From Novosphingobium panipatense (GTDB lineage Bacteria > Pseudomonadota > Alphaproteobacteria > Sphingomonadales > Sphingomonadaceae), in contig NZ_MSQB01000016.1 of the NCBI RefSeq assembly GCF_002149965.1, positions 1 through 64,000 on the forward strand: a DNA stretch of 64,000 nucleotides. The letters run 5' to 3'. A program made the translations under genes and the position numbers. Of the stretch, positions 60,697 through 64,000 are shown piece by piece. The stretch's first letter is position 1; every line of letters starts with the position of its first letter. The notes beneath the pieces are model-generated. The model was not told the origin of the DNA and ran no database searches. It saw nothing but the letters and a program-made list of their open reading frames with translations.

Positions 60697-62184
60697 TCAG
60701 AACGTGACGCCGACGCGGGCGGTCAAAGTCTGTCCATCGTCTTTCCCGGTATAGGCACCGGCGGTGTTCTGCGTGTTCCAGTGGATCGCGTTGACCTGGA
60801 AGCGGGTGAAACTGTTGAGATACCAGTTCACGCCCAGCGTCGCCGCCCAACCTTGCGCGGGGGTGACGATGTCGTCGAACTCCAGGTTCTCGTAGCGTGC
60901 GGTCAACTCGATCGCGCCGGGGCCGCCTTCGAAGACGGGGCGCAGGACCTTGGGCTGGCCGAAGCTGCCGAGGCGCGGATTGTAAGGGGGCAGATCCCCG
61001 GTGAGGAACCAGCCGCCCGAAACGCTCCAGGCGCGGCTGACGAAATCGGGCCGTCCGCCGTCGAGCCGGGCATGGCGCTCGCCCGCCTCGCCCATGATCC
61101 AGAGCGGGCCGGAATAGCCGCCCACTTCCACGCCGTAGCCGGTGGTGCCGGTGCCGCCGATCAGCGTGCCCGTCGAAAGCCGGAGCGCACCGTTGAAGCG
61201 GCCGCCGATCACGGTGTTGCGGGTCAGCGTGTTCTTGCCGGGATGGAGCATCTCGTCGAAGCCCCACACGCCGAGGTGCAGCACCTGACGGTCGGATTTC
61301 ACCGGGTTCCAGTGCGCGCGGGCCAGCACGGTGCGGTTGTCGGACGTGCTCTGGTCGCCGTCGATGCGGTCGCCGGTCACGGTCAGCGAGGCGTGGCCGG
61401 TCTTCCAGAACAGGCGCGGCATGATGCCGAGGCCGTAAAAGGCGCGCTGCGGGATGATCGCGGTGGCCACTACCGAGCGTTCGGTAAAGGGCGTGGAATC
61501 CGACCCGGTAGAACCGTCGAAGCTGCGGTCGTTGAACAAGTGGCCGACGCGCACGTCATAGTCCATGCCCGGCGCGATGCGGTTGCGCCAGCCCATGAAG
61601 GCGGTGACGACGTCCACCTCGTTCTCGGAGAAGTCGCTCTCGAACTGGTAGAAGAAGTGCGTGCCCACCGTGCCTTCGAGGCCCATGCGCAGCGCGCGCA
61701 TGCCGGTAGTGGTCAGGTTGCGGCCGCTGTACTTCGAGCCCGTGGTGGTGCTGACATCGGTAATGATGCGCCCGCGCGGCTTGAAACTGAACATGCCGTC
61801 CGCCGAATGGAACACCGGCAGGCCCGCGCCCCATTCGGTGCTGACGCCCGAAGCCGAGACGGCGGCGGCGCGCACACGCTCGATATCGCGCTCGGCCGGT
61901 CCAGGGGGGACAAGCTGCGGCGCGTAAGGCTCCGTCACCACGACTTGCGGGGCGGGTTCGGGCGCAGACGCGGCAGGCGCCTGCGGTGCGGCTGCCAGCG
62001 CGGGGGCAGCCTGAGTGGAGGTGACGCCCGCCTCCAGCTTCTCCACCCGCTGGCGCAGCGAGGCGATTTCGGCGGCCTGGGCGCGAACCAGTTCGGCAAG
62101 GTCTTCCTTGCTCGGTTCCTGGGCAAGGGCAGGCGTCGCCGCGATCAGGGCGGCAAGGGCAGTGCCCGCTGCAAGGATTTTCAT
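60697..62184 (-). CDS. OprO/OprP-type outer membrane porin
   Basis: The 495-residue porin has a signal peptide (1-21, ending ALAQ). A short coiled-coil (ELVRAQAAEIASLRQRVEKLEAGV, about 30-55) and an Ala/Pro-rich linker follow, then a 16-strand-type barrel beginning FSFKPRGRIITDVS. The GFDEML, YNPRLGSFGQPKVLRPVFEGGPGAIELTARYENLEFDD and final NWYLNSFTRFQVNAIHW blocks and a C-terminal phenylalanine (GVTF) mark the phosphate-selective porin O/P family. Here carboxylates are the probable cargo, given the permease partner. The ATG overlaps the stop of the binding-protein gene (ATGA). Confidence 0.88.
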   Translation of the reverse strand: MKILAAGTALAALIAATPALAQEPSKEDLAELVRAQAAEIASLRQRVEKLEAGVTSTQAAPALAAAPQAPAASAPEPAPQVVVTEPYAPQLVPPGPAERDIERVRAAAVSASGVSTEWGAGLPVFHSADGMFSFKPRGRIITDVSTTTGSKYSGRNLTTTGMRALRMGLEGTVGTHFFYQFESDFSENEVDVVTAFMGWRNRIAPGMDYDVRVGHLFNDRSFDGSTGSDSTPFTERSVVATAIIPQRAFYGLGIMPRLFWKTGHASLTVTGDRIDGDQSTSDNRTVLARAHWNPVKSDRQVLHLGVWGFDEMLHPGKNTLTRNTVIGGRFNGALRLSTGTLIGGTGTTGYGVEVGGYSGPLWIMGEAGERHARLDGGRPDFVSRAWSVSGGWFLTGDLPPYNPRLGSFGQPKVLRPVFEGGPGAIELTARYENLEFDDIVTPAQGWAATLGVNWYLNSFTRFQVNAIHWNTQNTAGAYTGKDDGQTLTARVGVTF

Positions 62185-63290
62185 CGGATATTCTGTCCAG
62201 AGGCAAGGATCGCGTTCCAGTCGCGCAGGAAGCGGGCGCGGGTCAGGCGATCGAGATTGACGAGAAGCTGCGGACCCACGCGCACCGGGCGCGCCTGTCC
62301 GGCAGGAAGGCGATGAGAAGCGGGCACGTCGGGGCGCACCGGCCAGAGGCTGTGCCGGGCAAGCTGGGCCTGCCCGGCACGGGAGAGAAGGAAATCGAGG
62401 AACAGCCGCGCCGCCGCCGGATGGCGCGCCTCGCGCGAGATGAAGGCGATGCGCGAGGTGACGATGGTATAGTCGCGCGGAAAGACGACGCCGATGTTCG
62501 GATCGCGCCGCGCCCGTTCGAGCGCGTAGGAACCGATCACGTTGTAGGCCATGGCCAGCTTGCCCGAGGCGACGCCTTGCAGCATCTCCTCGGTATGGGT
62601 CATGAGCACCGGCCGCGTGGCCGCCATGGCTTCCACCAGTCCGCGCGTGTCGCGGGTGATCTGGAAATCCTGCGAGAGGTAGAGGTAGCCCACGTTGGAA
62701 CGGGCAGGATCGAACGTCGCGACTTTGCCCATGAAGGCCGCGCGGCGCTTGCGCAGGAGCTGCTCGAGCTGCTGATGGCTCTGCGGCACCAGGGCGGCGG
62801 GCACCAGCTTCTTGTTGTAGACCACGCCGATCGGCTCGGCGGTAACGCCGAAGCCCATGTTCTTCCACACAGCCGCTTCCGGCAGCGCGGGCTTTTCGGG
62901 ACTGGCATATTGCTGGGCATAGCCGTCGTTGATCAGCTTGACCTGCTGGTCCATCGCCGAAGACCAGACGATGTCCGCGGAATACTGTTTGGCGCGCGTT
63001 TCGGAGGTGAAACGGCGATAGAGTTCGGCCGACCCGAGATCGGCATAGAGCACCCGGATGCCGGGAAAGGCACGGCGAAAGGCCGATACCACCGGCACCA
63101 TTTCCGCCTTGTCGGCATTCGCGTAGATCCGCACGGTGCCCTCGGCGCGGGCGTCGGCGATCAGGGAATCGTAGGAGCGCGGGTAGCCAGCCGGTCGCTC
63201 GACCCGTTGCCGCTGGGCTTCGGCAGGCGCGGTCGCGGCCGGAACGGCGATCATCGCTGCAAGTGTCAGAACCGTTATGAAGCTGCGCAT
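62181..63290 (-). CDS. orphan periplasmic substrate-binding protein (FbpA/PgtC-like)
   Basis: The 369-residue protein has a Sec signal (about 1-25, ending APAEA) and the type II binding-protein fold: YDSLIADARAEGTVRIYANADKAEMVPVVSAFRRAFPGIRV, YSADIVWSSAMDQQVKLIND, FGVTAEPIGVVYNKKLVP and FLDFLLSRAGQAQLARHSLWPVRPDV. No ABC permease or ATPase gene is near. It starts a transcript with the porin and CitMHS genes and is divergent from an OmpR-type regulator, which points to a sensing role as for PgtC. AGGA precedes the ATG at 63290; an in-frame start 17 codons upstream is less likely. Confidence 0.85.
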   Translation of the reverse strand: MRSFITVLTLAAMIAVPAATAPAEAQRQRVERPAGYPRSYDSLIADARAEGTVRIYANADKAEMVPVVSAFRRAFPGIRVLYADLGSAELYRRFTSETRAKQYSADIVWSSAMDQQVKLINDGYAQQYASPEKPALPEAAVWKNMGFGVTAEPIGVVYNKKLVPAALVPQSHQQLEQLLRKRRAAFMGKVATFDPARSNVGYLYLSQDFQITRDTRGLVEAMAATRPVLMTHTEEMLQGVASGKLAMAYNVIGSYALERARRDPNIGVVFPRDYTIVTSRIAFISREARHPAAARLFLDFLLSRAGQAQLARHSLWPVRPDVPASHRLPAGQARPVRVGPQLLVNLDRLTRARFLRDWNAILASGQNIR

Positions 63291-63401
63291 TCCCGTATCC
63301 TCTCGCTTTCCGCGTCTCATGTCGGATAAGCTGATAGACATGCCCTACGATCCGAAGCTGTCATCCACCTTTCACGAAAACCGGCAGGTCGAGTCTCGCC
63401 C

Positions 63402-64000
63402 ATGCGCGTTCTGATCGTCGAGGATGACGCGCAGCTCGCGCGCGGCGTGGTTTCCCTGCTGCGTGCGGCGGGCCATGCGATCGACCATGTCGCCAGCGGT
63501 GAGGACGCGCTTTCCGTCATCGCCACCGAGCCCTACTCGCTGGTGATTCTCGACGTCGGCCTGCCCGATATCGACGGATTCGAAGTGCTCGCCCGCCTCC
63601 GCGCACGCGGCGATCAGGTGCAGGTGCTGATGCTGACCGCGCGCGACGGGCTGGACGACCGAGTGCGCGGGCTGGACCTCGGGGCCGACGATTACTTGCG
63701 CAAGCCTTTCGACGTCGAGGAACTGGAAGCCCGCGTCCGCGCTCTGGGGCGAAGGCGGGGCGGCGATGCCGCGCCGGAGATGCGGATCGGAGCGATGACC
63801 ATCAACCGCTCGACCGGACGCGTCGAAGTGGGCGAGCGGCTGGTCGAACTGCGCCGCCGCGAATGGGCCGTGCTGGAAGCGCTGGCGGCGCGCGCCGGGC
63901 AGATCGTCTCGCGCGAGACCTTGCAGGCCGAAGTCTTCGGCTTCGACGATCCGGTCGGCTCCAACGCCCTCGAAGTCAACGTCACGCGCCTGCGCAGCAA
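63402..64000 (+). CDS. OmpR-family response regulator (3' cut by window)
   Basis: The visible 199 residues hold a receiver domain with acidic pocket Glu7/Asp8/Asp9, phospho-acceptor Asp51 in LVILDVGLPD, Thr79 in LTARDG and Lys101 in YLRKPFDVEEL. A winged-helix DNA-binding domain then begins (RIGAMTINRSTGRVEVG, LRRREWAVLEALAARAGQIVSRETLQAEVFG). The class fits TctD/QseB-like regulators of carboxylate uptake. The sensor kinase would lie beyond the window. The 111-bp region to the divergent binding-protein gene probably contains both promoters. Confidence 0.93.
   Translation, partial: MRVLIVEDDAQLARGVVSLLRAAGHAIDHVASGEDALSVIATEPYSLVILDVGLPDIDGFEVLARLRARGDQVQVLMLTARDGLDDRVRGLDLGADDYLRKPFDVEELEARVRALGRRRGGDAAPEMRIGAMTINRSTGRVEVGERLVELRRREWAVLEALAARAGQIVSRETLQAEVFGFDDPVGSNALEVNVTRLRS

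Noticed and set aside
59572..62316. 914-codon plus-strand frame
   Set aside because: Antisense to the CitMHS and porin genes; shadow reading.

Overview
The window is GC-rich chromosomal DNA from an alphaproteobacterium, most likely a sphingomonad (Novosphingobium/Sphingobium-like). The main pointers are a Caulobacter/sphingomonad-type TonB-dependent receptor, an UPF0262 protein, a Ros/MucR zinc-finger regulator, a cysteine-free L36, an alphaproteobacterial Anbu protease operon, and frequent start/stop overlaps (ATGA, GTGA, TGATG). I see no rRNA, tRNA, CRISPR, insertion sequence or phage gene. The genes look vertically inherited and are densely packed. The assignment to a genus is inference.

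Layout. 0-2.3 kb: the end of an unknown protein, a DsbA-like thiol protein, and a coupled cytochrome c'/cytochrome b561 pair. 2.3-12.7 kb: a fatty-acid locus. On the minus strand lie thiolase, a FadN-type bifunctional enzyme and an acyl-CoA dehydrogenase. Divergently lie DUF2147, a FadL-type porin, an acyl-CoA synthetase, a MerR regulator and thioesterase II. 12.7-20.5 kb: a plant-polysaccharide locus with a PL1-type lyase, a cupin, a TonB-dependent receptor, an esterase and a GH43-type enzyme. Two LacI-type operator palindromes sit in its divergent promoter. 20.5-24.6 kb: a complete four-gene Anbu operon (proteasome-like protease, transglutaminase, alpha-E protein, circularly permuted ATP-grasp).

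24.8-34.9 kb: housekeeping and mixed genes (HAD phosphatase, rpmJ, two related envelope proteins, M14 carboxypeptidase, a probable pseudo-hydrolase, cytidine deaminase, GH25-like protein, UPF0262, dnaB, a degenerate SDR, an aminotransferase). 35-41.3 kb: a hydantoinase/oxoprolinase B/A pair and ftsH. 41.5-46.5 kb: a sugar-type MFS transporter, a pentapeptide-repeat protein, a LacI regulator, a GNAT enzyme with an in-frame tandem repeat, and a YcaQ-type winged-helix protein. 46.7-51.8 kb: two GGDEF-EAL proteins. 51.9-56.2 kb: YceI, MucR, an L,D-transpeptidase-like protein, a small coiled-coil lipoprotein and a serine acetyltransferase with a structured leader. 56.3-59.1 kb: an AbrB-type membrane protein, an ATP-grasp ligase and a TerC protein in one operon. 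59.4-64 kb: a carboxylate uptake set (CitMHS permease, porin, orphan binding protein) divergent from an OmpR-type response regulator that runs off the end.

Points most worth a second look are the Anbu operon, the paired operators of the pectin locus, the 15-bp tandem repeat inside the GNAT fold, the dispersed intergenic hairpin element with a perfect 34-bp inverted repeat, the epsC leader that folds over its ribosome binding site, the orphan binding protein that may be a sensor partner, the AbrB/ATP-grasp/TerC operon, and several family members that lack catalytic residues.
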